Shown: positions 18,637 through 28,538, counted from the first letter of the stretch. The stretch: DNA of 64,000 bases from Streptococcus mitis (GCF_901542415.1 NZ_CABEHV010000004.1:1533501-1597500); one strand, 5' to 3'. A program made the numbers and translations. The notes: generated by a model from the sequence alone, not told the origin.

Positions 18637-19464
18637 ATGAGGAAAAAAACAATTGGTGAGGTTTTACGTTTAGCTAGAACCAACCAAGGGTTGACTTTAG
18701 AAGAATTACACAAAAAAACAGAAATTCAGTTGGATATGTTGGAAGCGATGGAAGCTGATGATTTTGATCAACTTCCTAGTCCATTTTATACTCGTTCTTT
18801 TTTGAGAAAGTATGCGTGGGCAGTTGAGCTAGATGAGCGAATTGTCTTGGATGCTTATGATTCTGGGAGCATGATTACTTATGAAGAAGTAGATGTTGAT
18901 GAAGACGAGTTGACAGGTAGGAGACGTTCAAGTAAGAAAAATAAGGCATCATTTTTACCTTTATTTTATTTTATACTCTTTGCATTATCGATTGTCATTT
19001 TTGTGACCTATTATGTTTGGAATTATCTCCAGACTCAACCTGAGCGTTCATCTGCGTCTAGTTATAGTGTAGTCCAAGCAACAAGCTCAACTAGTTCTGT
19101 AACTTCATCTTCAAGTAGTAGTTCATCAAGTAGCTCTTCGAATATGGAACCAGCTATAAGTGTATCAGGTGAAGGAAATCGAGTAGAAGTTGCTTATAAA
19201 ACGAGCAAGGAAACTGCAAAATTACAATTATCAGTCTCAGATGCTAGAAGTTGGGTTAGTGTTTCAGAAAGTGAGCTTGAGGGTGGGGTGACCTTATCAC
19301 CTGATAATAAAAGTGCGGAAACAACAGTTTCAACTAAAAATTCTGTCACCATTACTTTAGGTGTTGTCAAAGGTGTCGATTTAACAGTAGATAATCAGAC
19401 TGTTGATTTATCGAAATTAACAGCTCAGACTGGACAAATCACTGTAACCTTTACTAAAAATTAA
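18637..19464 (+). CDS. rodZ: Cell-shape protein RodZ
   Basis: Membrane-anchored component of the elongation/peripheral peptidoglycan machinery with MreC and MreD. An N-terminal Xre-like helix-turn-helix (IGEVLRLARTNQGLTLEELH) is followed by one membrane segment (LFYFILFALSIVIFVTYYVW, about 110-130), a long serine tract and a C-terminal DUF4115 domain outside the cell. I prefer the ATG at 18637 because AGAAGG is about 8 bases upstream; an in-frame ATG at 18628 sits only 2 bases from it. The poly-Ser linker is low complexity and probably varies in length between strains. Confidence 0.87.
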   Translation: MRKKTIGEVLRLARTNQGLTLEELHKKTEIQLDMLEAMEADDFDQLPSPFYTRSFLRKYAWAVELDERIVLDAYDSGSMITYEEVDVDEDELTGRRRSSKKNKASFLPLFYFILFALSIVIFVTYYVWNYLQTQPERSSASSYSVVQATSSTSSVTSSSSSSSSSSSSNMEPAISVSGEGNRVEVAYKTSKETAKLQLSVSDARSWVSVSESELEGGVTLSPDNKSAETTVSTKNSVTITLGVVKGVDLTVDNQTVDLSKLTAQTGQITVTFTKN

Positions 19465-19474
19465 GGAAAAACGA

Positions 19475-20020
19475 ATGAAAAAAGAACAAATTCCAAATCT
19501 CTTAACAATAGGTCGAATTCTCTTTATACCTATTTTTATCTTTATTTTAACGGTAGGAAATTCGATAGAGAGTCATATAGTAGCAGCTATTATCTTTGCT
19601 ATTGCCAGTATTACCGATTATTTAGATGGATATTTAGCTCGTAAATGGAATGTGGTCAGTAATTTTGGTAAATTTGCAGATCCCATGGCGGATAAGTTAC
19701 TAGTTATGTCGGCTTTTATTATGTTGATTGAGTTAGGAATGGCTCCGGCTTGGATTGTTGCAGTGATTATCTGTCGTGAGTTGGCTGTGACAGGTTTAAG
19801 GCTTTTATTGGTTGAAACTGGTGGGACGGTTTTAGCAGCAGCAATGCCTGGAAAAATTAAAACTTTTAGTCAGATGTTTGCCATTATTTTCTTGCTATTA
19901 CATTGGACTTTGCTTGGTCAAGTTCTACTTTATGTAGCCTTGTTTTTCACTATCTACTCTGGCTATGATTATTTCAAGGGTAGTGCCTATGTATTTAAAG
20001 GGACATTTGGTTCGAAATGA
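19475..20020 (+). CDS. pgsA: CDP-diacylglycerol-glycerol-3-phosphate 3-phosphatidyltransferase
   Basis: Makes phosphatidylglycerol phosphate, the precursor of phosphatidylglycerol. 181 residues, with about five membrane segments. The CDP-alcohol phosphotransferase motif D-x2-DG-x2-AR-x8-G-x3-D-x3-D is seen in TDYLDGYLAR followed by GKFADPMADK. It follows rodZ by 10 bases and overlaps ecfA1 by 4 bases. Confidence 0.96.
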   Translation: MKKEQIPNLLTIGRILFIPIFIFILTVGNSIESHIVAAIIFAIASITDYLDGYLARKWNVVSNFGKFADPMADKLLVMSAFIMLIELGMAPAWIVAVIICRELAVTGLRLLLVETGGTVLAAAMPGKIKTFSQMFAIIFLLLHWTLLGQVLLYVALFFTIYSGYDYFKGSAYVFKGTFGSK

Positions 20021-20844
20021 AATCAGTAATTGATGTAAAAAATCTTTCTTTTCGCTATAAGGAAAGTCAGGAATATTACGATGTGAAGGATATTACGTTT
20101 CACGTGAAACGTGGAGAATGGCTTTCGATTGTAGGGCATAATGGTAGTGGTAAATCAACGACGGTTCGCTTAATTGATGGCTTACTGGAAGCAGAATCCG
20201 GAGAGATTGTAATTGATGGCCAACGGCTGACTGAGGAAAATGTTTGGAATATACGTCGTCAAATCGGTATGGTTTTTCAAAATCCAGACAATCAATTTGT
20301 TGGAGCGACTGTTGAAGATGATGTTGCCTTTGGTTTGGAAAATCAGGGACTTTCTCGTCAAGAAATGAAAAAGAGAGTGGAAGAAGCTCTGGATTTGGTT
20401 GGCATGTTGGACTTTAAAAAGAGAGAGCCAGCGCGTCTATCAGGTGGCCAAAAGCAACGTGTGGCTATTGCAGGTGTTGTAGCCCTAAGACCAGCTATTT
20501 TAATCTTAGATGAAGCAACGAGTATGTTGGATCCTGAGGGACGTAGAGAACTGATTGAGACAGTAAAAGGAATTCGGAAAGACTATGATATGACGGTCAT
20601 TTCCATTACACATGATTTGGAAGAAGTTGCCATGAGTGATCGTGTGTTGATCATGAAAAAAGGGTCAATTGAATCAACTAGTAGTCCAAGGGAGCTTTTC
20701 TCTCGAAATGATTTGGATCAAATTGGATTAGACGATCCTTTTGCTAATCAATTAAAACATTCTTTGAGCCAGAATGGCTATGATTTGCCTGAAAATTATT
20801 TGACAGAAAGTGAGCTAGAAGATAAGCTATGGGAATTGCTCTAG
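20017..20844 (+). CDS. ecfA1: Energy-coupling factor transporter ATPase EcfA1 (CbiO)
   Basis: One of two ATPases powering group II ECF vitamin transporters, which share this module among different S components. 275 residues with Walker [11 protein letters not shown]-loop [10 protein letters not shown], signature RLSGGQKQR and Walker [14 protein letters not shown]. It overlaps pgsA by 4 bases and ecfA2 by 16 bases. A parS site lies within the codons for about residues 27-32. Confidence 0.95.
   Translation: MKSVIDVKNLSFRYKESQEYYDVKDITFHVKRGEWLSIVGHNGSGKSTTVRLIDGLLEAESGEIVIDGQRLTEENVWNIRRQIGMVFQNPDNQFVGATVEDDVAFGLENQGLSRQEMKKRVEEALDLVGMLDFKKREPARLSGGQKQRVAIAGVVALRPAILILDEATSMLDPEGRRELIETVKGIRKDYDMTVISITHDLEEVAMSDRVLIMKKGSIESTSSPRELFSRNDLDQIGLDDPFANQLKHSLSQNGYDLPENYLTESELEDKLWELL
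20096..20111. promoter_or_regulatory. parS site (ParB-binding)
   Basis: CGTTTCACGTGAAACG is a perfect 16-base palindrome with the parS core GTTTCACGTGAAAC (14 of 16 to consensus), inside ecfA1 and 11.2 kb from the first site. Confidence 0.85.
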
Positions 20845-21668
20845 AAAATGTGAGTTTTATGTATCAAGAAGGGACTCCCTTAGCCTCAACAGCTTTGTCG
20901 GATGTTTCTTTGACGATTGAAGATGGTTCTTATACGGCTTTAATTGGACACACAGGTAGTGGTAAATCAACTATTTTACAACTACTAAATGGTTTATTGG
21001 TGCCAAGTCAAGGGAGTGTGCGAGTTTTTGATACCTTAATCACCTCGACTTCTAAAAATAAAGATATTCGTCAAATTAGAAAACAGGTTGGCTTGGTATT
21101 TCAGTTTGCTGAAAATCAGATTTTTGAAGAAACGGTTTTGAAAGACGTTGCTTTTGGACCGCAAAATTTTGGAGTTTCTGAAGAAGACGCGGAGCAGATT
21201 GCGCGTGAGAAACTGGCTCTGGTTGGAATTGATGAATCACTTTTTAATCGTAGCCCGTTTGAGCTGTCAGGTGGACAAATGAGACGTGTTGCCATTGCAG
21301 GTATACTTGCCATGGAACCAGCTGTATTAGTCTTAGATGAACCCACAGCAGGCCTGGATCCTTTGGGAAGAAAAGAGTTGATGAACTTGTTCAAAAAACT
21401 CCACCAGTCAGGGATGACCATCGTCTTGGTAACACATTTGATGGATGATGTTGCCGAATATGCGAATCAAGTCTATGTGATGGAAAAGGGACGTTTAGTT
21501 AAAAGGGGGAAACCGAGTGATGTCTTTCAAGATGTTATCTTCATGGAAGAAGTACAGTTGGGAGTACCTAAAATTACGGCCTTTTGTAAACGATTGGCTG
21601 ATAGAGGCGTGTCATTTAAACGATTACCGATTAAGATAGAGGAGTTCAAGGAGTCGCTAAATGGATAG
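20829..21668 (+). CDS. ecfA2: Energy-coupling factor transporter ATPase EcfA2 (CbiO)
   Basis: Second ATPase of the ECF module, 279 residues. Walker [11 protein letters not shown]-loop [10 protein letters not shown], signature ELSGGQMRR and Walker [13 protein letters not shown] are intact. The 16-base overlap with ecfA1 and 8-base overlap with ecfT show tight translational coupling, as expected for a 1:1:1 complex. Confidence 0.95.
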   Translation: MGIALENVSFMYQEGTPLASTALSDVSLTIEDGSYTALIGHTGSGKSTILQLLNGLLVPSQGSVRVFDTLITSTSKNKDIRQIRKQVGLVFQFAENQIFEETVLKDVAFGPQNFGVSEEDAEQIAREKLALVGIDESLFNRSPFELSGGQMRRVAIAGILAMEPAVLVLDEPTAGLDPLGRKELMNLFKKLHQSGMTIVLVTHLMDDVAEYANQVYVMEKGRLVKRGKPSDVFQDVIFMEEVQLGVPKITAFCKRLADRGVSFKRLPIKIEEFKESLNG

Positions 21669-22455
21669 TATGATTTTGGGGCGTTATATCCCAGGGGATT
21701 CGATTGTTCACCGATTGGATCCACGTAGCAAATTGCTTGCTATGATGTTACTGATTTTAATCGTTTTTTGGGCTAATAATCCCTTGACGAATCTAATTCT
21801 TTTTATAGCGACAGGGATATTTATTGCCTTGTCAGGAGTATCTCTTTCATTTTTTATTCAGGGCTTGAAGTCTATGTTTTTCTTGATTGCCTTCACAACT
21901 ATTTTTCAACTATTTTTCATTTCTAATGGGAATGTTTTATTTGAGTTTTCGTTTGTGAGAGTCACGGATTATGCTTTGCAACAAGCTGGGATTATTTTTT
22001 GTCGCTTCGTATTGATTATTTTCTTTTCAACTTTATTAACCTTAACTACCATGCCCTTAAGTTTGGCATCAGCTGTCGAAGCTTTATTAGCACCTTTAAA
22101 GCGTGTGAAAGTTCCAGTTCATGAAATTGGCTTAATGCTATCTATGAGTTTGCGATTTGTTCCGACATTAATGGATGATACGACGCGGATTATGAATGCA
22201 CAGAAAGCGCGTGGAGTGGATTTTGGTGAAGGAAGCATTTTTCAAAAGGTGAAGGCTATGATTCCCATTTTGATTCCTCTTTTTGCGACAAGTTTAAAAC
22301 GTGCGGATTCCTTGGCTATCGCAATGGAAGCGCGTGGTTATAAGGGTGGAAAAGGCAGAAGTCAATATCGACAATTGAAATGGACTCGAAAGGATACGCT
22401 GACCATTCTTGTTATTATCATACTTGGTTGTTGCTTATTTTTCTTAAAATCTTAG
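21661..22455 (+). CDS. ecfT: Energy-coupling factor transporter transmembrane protein EcfT
   Basis: Membrane scaffold linking the two ATPases to substrate-specific S components. 264 residues with about five to six membrane segments. It carries the two coupling motifs of EcfT, seen as KARGVDF and EARGYKG in the C-terminal half. No S component is encoded beside it, as is normal for group II systems. Confidence 0.95.
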   Translation: MDSMILGRYIPGDSIVHRLDPRSKLLAMMLLILIVFWANNPLTNLILFIATGIFIALSGVSLSFFIQGLKSMFFLIAFTTIFQLFFISNGNVLFEFSFVRVTDYALQQAGIIFCRFVLIIFFSTLLTLTTMPLSLASAVEALLAPLKRVKVPVHEIGLMLSMSLRFVPTLMDDTTRIMNAQKARGVDFGEGSIFQKVKAMIPILIPLFATSLKRADSLAIAMEARGYKGGKGRSQYRQLKWTRKDTLTILVIIILGCCLFFLKS

Positions 22456-22513
22456 TAGCTTTCAGGAATTGATAAAAAGTTACTGTAACAGTTTTTGATA
22501 TAAAGGTAGGGAT

Positions 22514-23332
22514 ATGAACCGTTTTAAAAAATCAAAATATGTCATTATTGTTTTTGTCACTGTTCTGCTTGTGTCAGCTCTCTTAGCGACGACTTATTCA
22601 AGTACAATTGTGACAAGATTAGGAGATGGAATCTCAGTGGTTGATAGGGTTGTGCAAAAACCTTTTCAGTGGTTTGATTCTGTCAAATCAGATTTGGCTC
22701 ATTTGACACGCACTTATAATGAAAATGAAAGTTTGAAGAAACAGATTTACCAATTAGAAGTTAAATCAAATGAGGCGGAAAGTTTAAAGATGGAAAATGA
22801 ACAACTGCGCCAATTGCTTGATATGAAGTCCAAATTGCAAGCTACAAAGACTTTGGCAGCAGATGTTATTATGCGATCTCCGGTATCTTGGAAGCAGGAG
22901 TTGACCTTAGATGCAGGCAAATCAAAAGGGGCTTCTGAGAATATGTTAGCAATTGCAAATGGTGGCTTGATTGGGAGTGTCTCAAAAGTAGAGGAGAACT
23001 CTACCATGGTCAACCTTCTGACAAATACGGAAAATGCTGATAAGATTTCTGTTAAAATTCAACATGGTTCTACTACAATTTATGGAATTATTGTTGGCTA
23101 TGACAAGGAAAATGAAGTTCTAAAAATTAGTCAATTAAATAGTAGTAGCGATATTAGTGCAGGAGATAAGGTGACCACTGGTGGATTAGGAAACTTTAAC
23201 GTTGCTGATATTCCTGTTGGTGAAGTGGTTACCACAACGCATAGTACGGACTACTTGACACGAGAAGTAACTGTTAAATTAAGTGCAGATACTCATAATG
23301 TGGATGTGATAGAATTAGTGGGGAATTCATAA
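22514..23332 (+). CDS. mreC: Cell-shape protein MreC
   Basis: Extracytoplasmic scaffold of the peripheral peptidoglycan machinery. 272 residues: a membrane anchor (VIIVFVTVLLVSALLATTY), a coiled coil (NENESLKKQIYQLEVKSNEAE region) and a beta-rich domain typical of MreC. The upstream gap has a GTTACTGTAAC palindrome at about 22479-22489 of unknown meaning. It overlaps mreD by one base. Confidence 0.94.
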   Translation: MNRFKKSKYVIIVFVTVLLVSALLATTYSSTIVTRLGDGISVVDRVVQKPFQWFDSVKSDLAHLTRTYNENESLKKQIYQLEVKSNEAESLKMENEQLRQLLDMKSKLQATKTLAADVIMRSPVSWKQELTLDAGKSKGASENMLAIANGGLIGSVSKVEENSTMVNLLTNTENADKISVKIQHGSTTIYGIIVGYDKENEVLKISQLNSSSDISAGDKVTTGGLGNFNVADIPVGEVVTTTHSTDYLTREVTVKLSADTHNVDVIELVGNS

Positions 23333-23826
23333 TGAGACAGTTGAAGCGGGTTGGAGTGTTTTTATTGCTTCCTTTCTTTGTTCTAATTGACGCCCATATT
23401 AGCCAGCTTCTGGGCTCATTTTTCCCCCATGTACATTTGGCTAGTCATTTTCTGTTTTTATTTCTCTTATTTGAGACGATAGAAGTATCAGAGTATCTCT
23501 ATTTAGCTTATTGTTTTGTAGTGGGTTTGGTTTATGACATTTACTTTTTCCACTTGATAGGGATTGCGACTTTGTTGTTCGTCTTGTTGGGAGTATTTCT
23601 CCATAAATTTAATAGTGTTATTTTATTGAATCGTTGGACGAGAATGTTGGCAATTATTGTCATGACTTTTCTATTTGAGATGGGAGCTTATATACTTGCA
23701 TTAGTGGTAGGTTTAACTGTGGATAGTATGTCTTTATTTATAGTCTATAGTTTAGTACCATCAATGATTTTGAACCTTATATGGATGATTATCTTTCAGT
23801 TTATTTTTGAAAAATTTTACCTATAA
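23332..23826 (+). CDS. mreD: Cell-shape protein MreD
   Basis: 164-residue integral membrane partner of MreC with five to six predicted membrane segments. Its start codon overlaps the mreC stop (TAATGA), so translation is coupled. Streptococci have MreCD without MreB, consistent with a role in septal/peripheral growth. Confidence 0.93.
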   Translation: MRQLKRVGVFLLLPFFVLIDAHISQLLGSFFPHVHLASHFLFLFLLFETIEVSEYLYLAYCFVVGLVYDIYFFHLIGIATLLFVLLGVFLHKFNSVILLNRWTRMLAIIVMTFLFEMGAYILALVVGLTVDSMSLFIVYSLVPSMILNLIWMIIFQFIFEKFYL

Positions 23827-23840
23827 GAAAGAAATAAAAA

Positions 23841-23884
23841 TGTAACAAAGGCGTAATATTCATTAGGCCTTTTTTTGGTATACT
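23841..23884 (+). promoter_or_regulatory. WalR (VicR) box and pcsB promoter
   Basis: TGTAAC-N5-CGTAAT at 23841-23857 matches the WalR consensus TGTWAH-N5-TGTWAH with one difference. An extended -10 TGGTATACT ends at 23884. pcsB is the best-known WalRK target in pneumococcus. The second half-site falls in a small hairpin (AAAGGC...GCCTTT plus T run) that looks like the mreD terminator. Confidence 0.8.
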
Positions 23885-23919
23885 AGTAATGTCTTTAAAA
23901 GAAGGAGTATCTACGAAAT

Positions 23920-25143
23920 ATGAAGAAAAAAATCTTAGCGTCACTTTTATTAAGTACAGTAATGGTTTCTCAAGTAGCTGTTTTAACAACTGCGCATGCA
24001 GAAACTACTGATGACAAAATTGCTGCTCAAGATAATAAAATTAGTAACTTAACAGCACAACAACAAGAAGCACAAAAACAAGTTGATCAAGTTCAGGAGC
24101 AAGTATCTGCTATTCAAACAGAGCAATCAAACTTGCAATCTGAAAATGATAGACTACAAGCAGAATCTAAAAAGCTTGAGGGTGAAATTACAGAACTTTC
24201 TAAGAATATTGTATCTCGCAATGATTCATTACAAAAACAAGCTCGTAGTGCTCAAACAAATGGAGCTGCAACAAATTACATCAATACAATTGTAAACTCA
24301 AAATCAATTACAGAAGCTATTTCACGTGTTGCTGCAATGAGTGAAATCGTATCTGCAAACAACAAAATGTTGGAACAACAAAAAGCAGATAAAAAAGCTA
24401 TTTCTGAAAAACAAGTAGCAAACAATGATGCAATTAATACAGTTATTGCAAATCAGCAAAAACTAGCTGATGATGCTCAATCATTAACTACAAAACAAGC
24501 TGAGTTAAAAGCTGCAGAATTGAATCTTGCTGCTGAAAAGGCTACTGCAGAGGATGAAAAAGCAAGTTTACTTGAGAAAAAAGCTGCAGCAGAAGCAGAA
24601 GCTAAAGCAGCTGCAGAAGCAGAAGCTGCTTATAAAGCTAAACAAGCAAGTCAACAACAAACAGTTGTTTCTTCTGGGAATACAACTTTCACAGCAGAAG
24701 TTCAAGCAGTATCTACTACCTCTTCATCTGAATCATCTTCAAGTAGTGTTTCAACAGAATCAACAAGCTACACTCCTGCACCGGTAAAACATCGTCCAAC
24801 ATACAGTACAAACGCTTCAAGTTATCCAATTGGTGAGTGTACATGGGGAGCTAAAACATTAGCGCCTTGGGCTGGAGATTACTGGGGTAATGGAGCACAG
24901 TGGGCTACAAGTGCAGCTGCTGCAGGATTCCGCACAGGATCTACACCTCAAGTTGGTGCCATTGCATGTTGGAATGATGGTGGATATGGACACGTAGCAG
25001 TAGTTACAGCTGTTTCATCATCAACAAGTATCCAAGTATCTGAATCAAACTACGGTGGAAACCGTACAATTGGAAATAAACGTGGTTGGTTCAATCCTAC
25101 TACGACTTCAGAAGGTTTTGTAACATATATCTATCCAAACTAA
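23920..25143 (+). CDS. pcsB: Cell-division amidase PcsB (CHAP domain)
   Basis: Secreted putative peptidoglycan hydrolase needed for daughter-cell separation, activated by FtsEX. Signal peptide about residues 1-27 (cut near AHAE). A long Gln/Glu/Ala-rich coiled coil spans about 32-250, followed by an Ala- and Ser-rich linker and a C-terminal CHAP domain. Catalytic Cys is in GECTWGAK and His in GHVAVVT. The 407 residues are a little longer than the 392 I recall for S. pneumoniae, the extra length being in the linker. Controlled by the WalR box upstream; monocistronic with its own terminator. Confidence 0.95.
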   Translation: MKKKILASLLLSTVMVSQVAVLTTAHAETTDDKIAAQDNKISNLTAQQQEAQKQVDQVQEQVSAIQTEQSNLQSENDRLQAESKKLEGEITELSKNIVSRNDSLQKQARSAQTNGAATNYINTIVNSKSITEAISRVAAMSEIVSANNKMLEQQKADKKAISEKQVANNDAINTVIANQQKLADDAQSLTTKQAELKAAELNLAAEKATAEDEKASLLEKKAAAEAEAKAAAEAEAAYKAKQASQQQTVVSSGNTTFTAEVQAVSTTSSSESSSSSVSTESTSYTPAPVKHRPTYSTNASSYPIGECTWGAKTLAPWAGDYWGNGAQWATSAAAAGFRTGSTPQVGAIACWNDGGYGHVAVVTAVSSSTSIQVSESNYGGNRTIGNKRGWFNPTTTSEGFVTYIYPN

Positions 25144-25153
25144 TGAATAAAAC

Positions 25154-25179
25154 AAAGAGGCTCGATTTGAGTCTCTTTT
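25154..25179 (+). terminator. Intrinsic terminator of pcsB
   Basis: AAAGAG-G-CTC pairs with GAG-T-CTCTTT across GATTT and ends in a T run. Confidence 0.8.
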
Positions 25180-25223
25180 ATGATTTATATAGTTACCTTA
25201 CTTTAAAAATCTGCTAAAATCAC

Positions 25224-25252
25224 TTGAAAGTATTGAAAAAGTATGGTAAAAT
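25224..25252 (+). promoter_or_regulatory. rpsB promoter
   Basis: TTGAAA at 25224 and TAAAAT at 25247, 17-base spacer, with an extended TG motif. It defines a leader of about 110 bases before rpsB. Confidence 0.75.
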
Positions 25253-25257
25253 GAAAC

Positions 25258-25368
25258 TTGTCGTGTGAACGATAATACTCATTCTTGATGAATTGTGAAA
25301 CAGTTGCCTTTGGGTCGTTTTGCGAGTTGAAGTCAAGAAGAGGAAAAAAACAAAAAGGAGAAATACTC
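25258..25368 (+). promoter_or_regulatory. Structured 5' leader of rpsB
   Basis: The untranslated leader contains TTCTTGA (25282-25288) and TCAAGAA (25333-25339), perfectly complementary and enclosing 44 bases, just before the A-rich ribosome-binding region. Ribosomal protein genes are often autoregulated by such leaders; that this one binds S2 is inference. Confidence 0.4.
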
Positions 25369-26148
25369 ATGGCAGTAATTTCAATGAAACAACTTCTTGA
25401 GGCTGGTGTACACTTTGGTCACCAAACTCGTCGCTGGAACCCTAAGATGGCTAAGTACATCTTCACTGAGCGTAACGGAATCCACGTTATCGACTTGCAA
25501 CAAACTGTAAAATACGCTGACCAAGCTTACGATTTCATGCGTGATGCAGCAGCTAACGATGCAGTTGTATTGTTTGTTGGTACTAAGAAGCAAGCGGCTG
25601 ATGCAGTTGCTGAAGAAGCAGTACGTTCAGGTCAATACTTCATCAATCACCGTTGGTTGGGTGGAACTCTTACAAACTGGGGAACAATCCAAAAACGTAT
25701 CGCTCGTTTGAAAGAAATCAAACGTATGGAAGAAGATGGAACTTTCGAAGTTCTTCCTAAGAAAGAAGTTGCACTTCTTAACAAACAACGTGCACGTCTT
25801 GAAAAATTCTTGGGTGGTATCGAAGATATGCCTCGTATCCCAGATGTGATGTACGTAGTTGACCCACATAAAGAGCAAATCGCTGTTAAAGAAGCTAAGA
25901 AATTGGGAATCCCAGTTGTAGCGATGGTTGACACAAATACTGATCCAGATGATATTGATGTAATCATCCCAGCTAACGATGACGCTATCCGTGCTGTTAA
26001 ATTGATCACAGCTAAATTGGCTGACGCTATCATCGAAGGACGTCAAGGTGAGGATGCAGTAGCAGTTGAAGCAGAATTTGCAGCTTCAGAAACTCAAGCA
26101 GATTCAATTGAAGAAATCGTTGAAGTTGTAGAAGGCGACAACGCTTAA
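25369..26148 (+). CDS. rpsB: 30S ribosomal protein S2
   Basis: Small-subunit ribosomal protein, 259 residues from the ATG at 25369, which follows AAAGGAG and gives the canonical [27 protein letters not shown] start in shortened form [20 protein letters not shown]. An upstream in-frame ATG at 25285 has no ribosome-binding site and lies within the leader hairpin. Typical S2 motifs include [17 protein letters not shown] and [10 protein letters not shown]. Codon use is strongly biased as in highly expressed genes. Paired with tsf. Confidence 0.97.
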
Positions 26149-26170
26149 TTCATAATAAATAGTAATTACC

Positions 26171-26206
26171 TAGGAGGGCGGGGCTTAGCCCGGCTCTCCT
26201 ATTTTT
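26171..26206 (+). terminator. Attenuator-like hairpin between rpsB and tsf
   Basis: TAGGAG...CTCCTA encloses a GC-rich inner stem (GGGC/GCCC), followed by TTTTT. It is a strong intrinsic-terminator shape inside the rpsB-tsf operon. Partial read-through would set tsf expression below rpsB. Confidence 0.7.
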
Positions 26207-26227
26207 AAAAAATATAGGAGAATCAAA

Positions 26228-27268
26228 ATGGCAGAAATTACAGCTAAACTTGTTAAAGAGTTGCGTGAAAAATCTGGTGCTGGTGTTATGGACGCTAAAA
26301 AAGCATTGGTTGAAGTGGAAGGCGATATCGAAAAAGCGATTGAATTGCTTCGCGAAAAAGGTATGGCAAAAGCAGCTAAGAAAGCTGACCGTGTTGCTGC
26401 AGAAGGTTTGACTGGTGTTTATGTTAACGGTAATGTTGCAGCAGTTATTGAAGTAAACGCTGAAACTGACTTCGTTGCGAAAAACGCTCAATTCGTTGAA
26501 TTGGTAAATACTACAGCTAAAATTATTGCTGAAGGAAAACCTGCTAATAATGAAGAAGCACTTGCTTTGACAATGCCTTCAGGTGAAACTCTTGAAGCTG
26601 CATACGTATCTGCAACAGCAACTATCGGAGAAAAAATCTCATTCCGTCGCTTTGCGTTGATTGAAAAAACAGATGCACAACACTTTGGAGCATACCAACA
26701 TAACGGTGGACGTATCGGTGTTATTTCAGTTGTTGAAGGTGGAGACGAAGCACTTGCTAAACAATTGTCAATGCACATCGCAGCGATGAAACCAACAGTT
26801 CTTTCTTACAAAGAATTGGATGAGCAATTCGTTAAAGATGAGTTGGCACAATTGAACCACGTAATCGACCAAGACAATGAAAGCCGCGCAATGGTTAACA
26901 AACCAGCTCTTCCACACTTGAAGTATGGATCAAAATCTCAATTGACTGATGAAGTAATCGCTCAAGCTGAAGCTGATATCAAAGCTGAGTTAGCTGCAGA
27001 AGGAAAACCAGAAAAAATCTGGGACAAAATCATCCCAGGTAAAATGGACCGCTTCATGCTTGACAACACTAAAGTTGACCAAGCTTACACACTTCTTGCA
27101 CAAGTATACATCATGGATGACAGCAAGACAGTTGAAGCATACCTTGAATCAGTTAACGCTTCAGTAGTTGAGTTCGCTCGCTTTGAAGTTGGTGAAGGTA
27201 TCGAGAAAGCTGCAAACGACTTTGAAGCTGAAGTTGCAGCTACAATGGCAGCAGCCTTGAATAACTAA
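26228..27268 (+). CDS. tsf: Elongation factor Ts
   Basis: Guanine nucleotide exchange factor for EF-Tu. 346 residues. The N-terminal UBA-like domain with [20 protein letters not shown] and the core TDFVAKN motif are diagnostic. AGGAG at 26216 sets the start. Highly biased codon use. It is cotranscribed with rpsB through the attenuator and ends at a strong terminator. Confidence 0.97.
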   Translation: MAEITAKLVKELREKSGAGVMDAKKALVEVEGDIEKAIELLREKGMAKAAKKADRVAAEGLTGVYVNGNVAAVIEVNAETDFVAKNAQFVELVNTTAKIIAEGKPANNEEALALTMPSGETLEAAYVSATATIGEKISFRRFALIEKTDAQHFGAYQHNGGRIGVISVVEGGDEALAKQLSMHIAAMKPTVLSYKELDEQFVKDELAQLNHVIDQDNESRAMVNKPALPHLKYGSKSQLTDEVIAQAEADIKAELAAEGKPEKIWDKIIPGKMDRFMLDNTKVDQAYTLLAQVYIMDDSKTVEAYLESVNASVVEFARFEVGEGIEKAANDFEAEVAATMAAALNN

Positions 27269-27272
27269 TAAT

Positions 27273-27301
27273 AAAAAGGAAGCTAAATTGCTTCCTTTTT
27301 T
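27273..27301 (+). terminator. Intrinsic terminator of tsf
   Basis: AAAAAGGAAGC pairs with GCTTCCTTTTT over a 6-base loop, ending in T residues. Confidence 0.9.
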
Positions 27302-27363
27302 GTTGTATAGATCTTAGATTTTCTCCTGAAATTGTTTTTTGCCAAGACTCACTCAATTAGAAA

Positions 27364-27470
27364 TATAGTGGATTGAAACTAGAATGGTACACTACGGCTG
27401 CTAAAACATTTTTAGAAATTAATTTAACTTTCTTAATCGATTTGTTCACATCTTATTTGAATCTACTATA
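27364..27470. repeat. RUP element (107 bp)
   Basis: A 107-bp intergenic unit starting TATAGTGGATTGAAAC and ending TTTGAATCTACTATA. The ends are imperfect inverted repeats (13 of 15) with TA at each border. Length, ends and internal sequence match the pneumococcal RUP, a non-coding element thought to be moved by IS630-Spn1-type transposase. No coding capacity. Confidence 0.85.
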
Positions 27471-27472
27471 GT

Positions 27473-27500
27473 TAAAACAAAAAGCCCTATTATAAGGGCT
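27473..27500 (-). terminator. Intrinsic terminator of cysK
   Basis: On the minus strand AGCCCT-TATAAT-AGGGCT is followed by TTTTTGTTTT. Confidence 0.85.
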
Positions 27501-27516
27501 AAATGTATTTAGAAGA

Positions 27517-28443
27517 CTACACTTCAAATTCATAGAGTGATGTAGACAAATAACGTTCGCCGTTATCTGGTGCTAGAGCAAGGACTTTCTTACCTGTACC
27601 CAATTTCTTAGCAACTTCGATGGCTCCGTAGATAGCTGCAGCTGAAGAAATACCAACAAGGAATCCTTCTTTTCCGCCAATCTCACGGCCAAGTGCGAGA
27701 GCATCGTCTGATGTTACACGAACGATACCATCATAGGCGTTTGTATCTAGTGTATCAGGAATAAATCCAGCTGAGATACCTTGAATTTTGTGAGGGCCAG
27801 GTTTTTCTCCAGACAGAATAGCAGATTCATCTGCTTCTACTGCAAAAACTTGAATTCTTGAGTTTGCTGTTTTGAGTGCATGAGAAACACCAGAAATTGT
27901 TCCACCGGTACCGACTCCAGCAACAAAGGCATCTAATCCATCTTTACCGAAAGCAGCTAGTATCTCAGCTCCTGTTGTTCTTTCGTGTACTTCTGGATTA
28001 GCTGGATTGTCAAATTGAAGAGGAAGGAAACCATCGCGTTCAGCAGCGATTTCTTGGGCCTTAGCAATAGCACCTTTCATTCCTTCGCTACCAGGAGTTA
28101 GGACGAGTTCAGCACCATAAGCTTGGATAATTTTACGTCGTTCTACACTCATCGTTTCAGGCATAACGATGACAACTTTATACCCTTTAGCAGCACCTAC
28201 CCATGAAAGCCCAATACCAGTATTTCCACTTGTTGCTTCAACAATAGTAGAACCTGGTTTCAGAATACCGTCTTGTTCAGCTTTTTCAATCATGCTAAGG
28301 GCAATACGATCTTTTACAGATGAACCAGGGTTAAATGCTTCAAGCTTTACGTAAACGTCCGCAGCACCTTCTGGAACAATGTTGTTGAGTTTAACAATCG
28401 GTGTTTGTCCGATTAGTTCAGTAATGTTGTTATAAATAGCCAT
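27517..28443 (-). CDS. cysK: Cysteine synthase A (O-acetylserine sulfhydrylase)
   Basis: PLP enzyme forming cysteine from O-acetylserine and sulfide. 308 residues. The PLP lysine is in [10 protein letters not shown] (about residue 44), the substrate-binding loop is TSGNTGIGL and the phosphate loop is [10 protein letters not shown]. Its own promoter and terminator make it monocistronic. CysK rather than CysM is suggested by length and motifs; the distinction is not absolute. Confidence 0.94.
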   Translation of the reverse strand: MAIYNNITELIGQTPIVKLNNIVPEGAADVYVKLEAFNPGSSVKDRIALSMIEKAEQDGILKPGSTIVEATSGNTGIGLSWVGAAKGYKVVIVMPETMSVERRKIIQAYGAELVLTPGSEGMKGAIAKAQEIAAERDGFLPLQFDNPANPEVHERTTGAEILAAFGKDGLDAFVAGVGTGGTISGVSHALKTANSRIQVFAVEADESAILSGEKPGPHKIQGISAGFIPDTLDTNAYDGIVRVTSDDALALGREIGGKEGFLVGISSAAAIYGAIEVAKKLGTGKKVLALAPDNGERYLSTSLYEFEV

Positions 28444-28471
28444 AATACACCTCTTTGTATAAGATATTTCT

Positions 28472-28500
28472 AGTATAACGCTATCTATACCATTTGTAAA
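28472..28500 (-). promoter_or_regulatory. cysK promoter
   Basis: On the minus strand TTTACA and TATACT are separated by 17 bases, followed by AGAGGTG before the ATG. Confidence 0.75.
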
Positions 28501-28506
28501 ATATAG

Positions 28507-28537
28507 AAATCCTATCGAAGCGATAGGATTTTTTTAT
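28507..28537. terminator. Hairpin between the PH-domain gene and cysK
   Basis: AAATCCTATCG-AAG-CGATAGGATTT is a perfect 11-base stem. The T run is better on the plus strand, but on the minus strand it can still end the PH-domain transcript. Confidence 0.7.
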
Positions 28538-28538
28538 A

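Noticed and set aside
25285..25368. N-terminal extension of ribosomal protein S2
   Set aside because: No ribosome-binding site, non-conserved residues, and it lies in the structured leader; the ATG at 25369 gives the canonical start.
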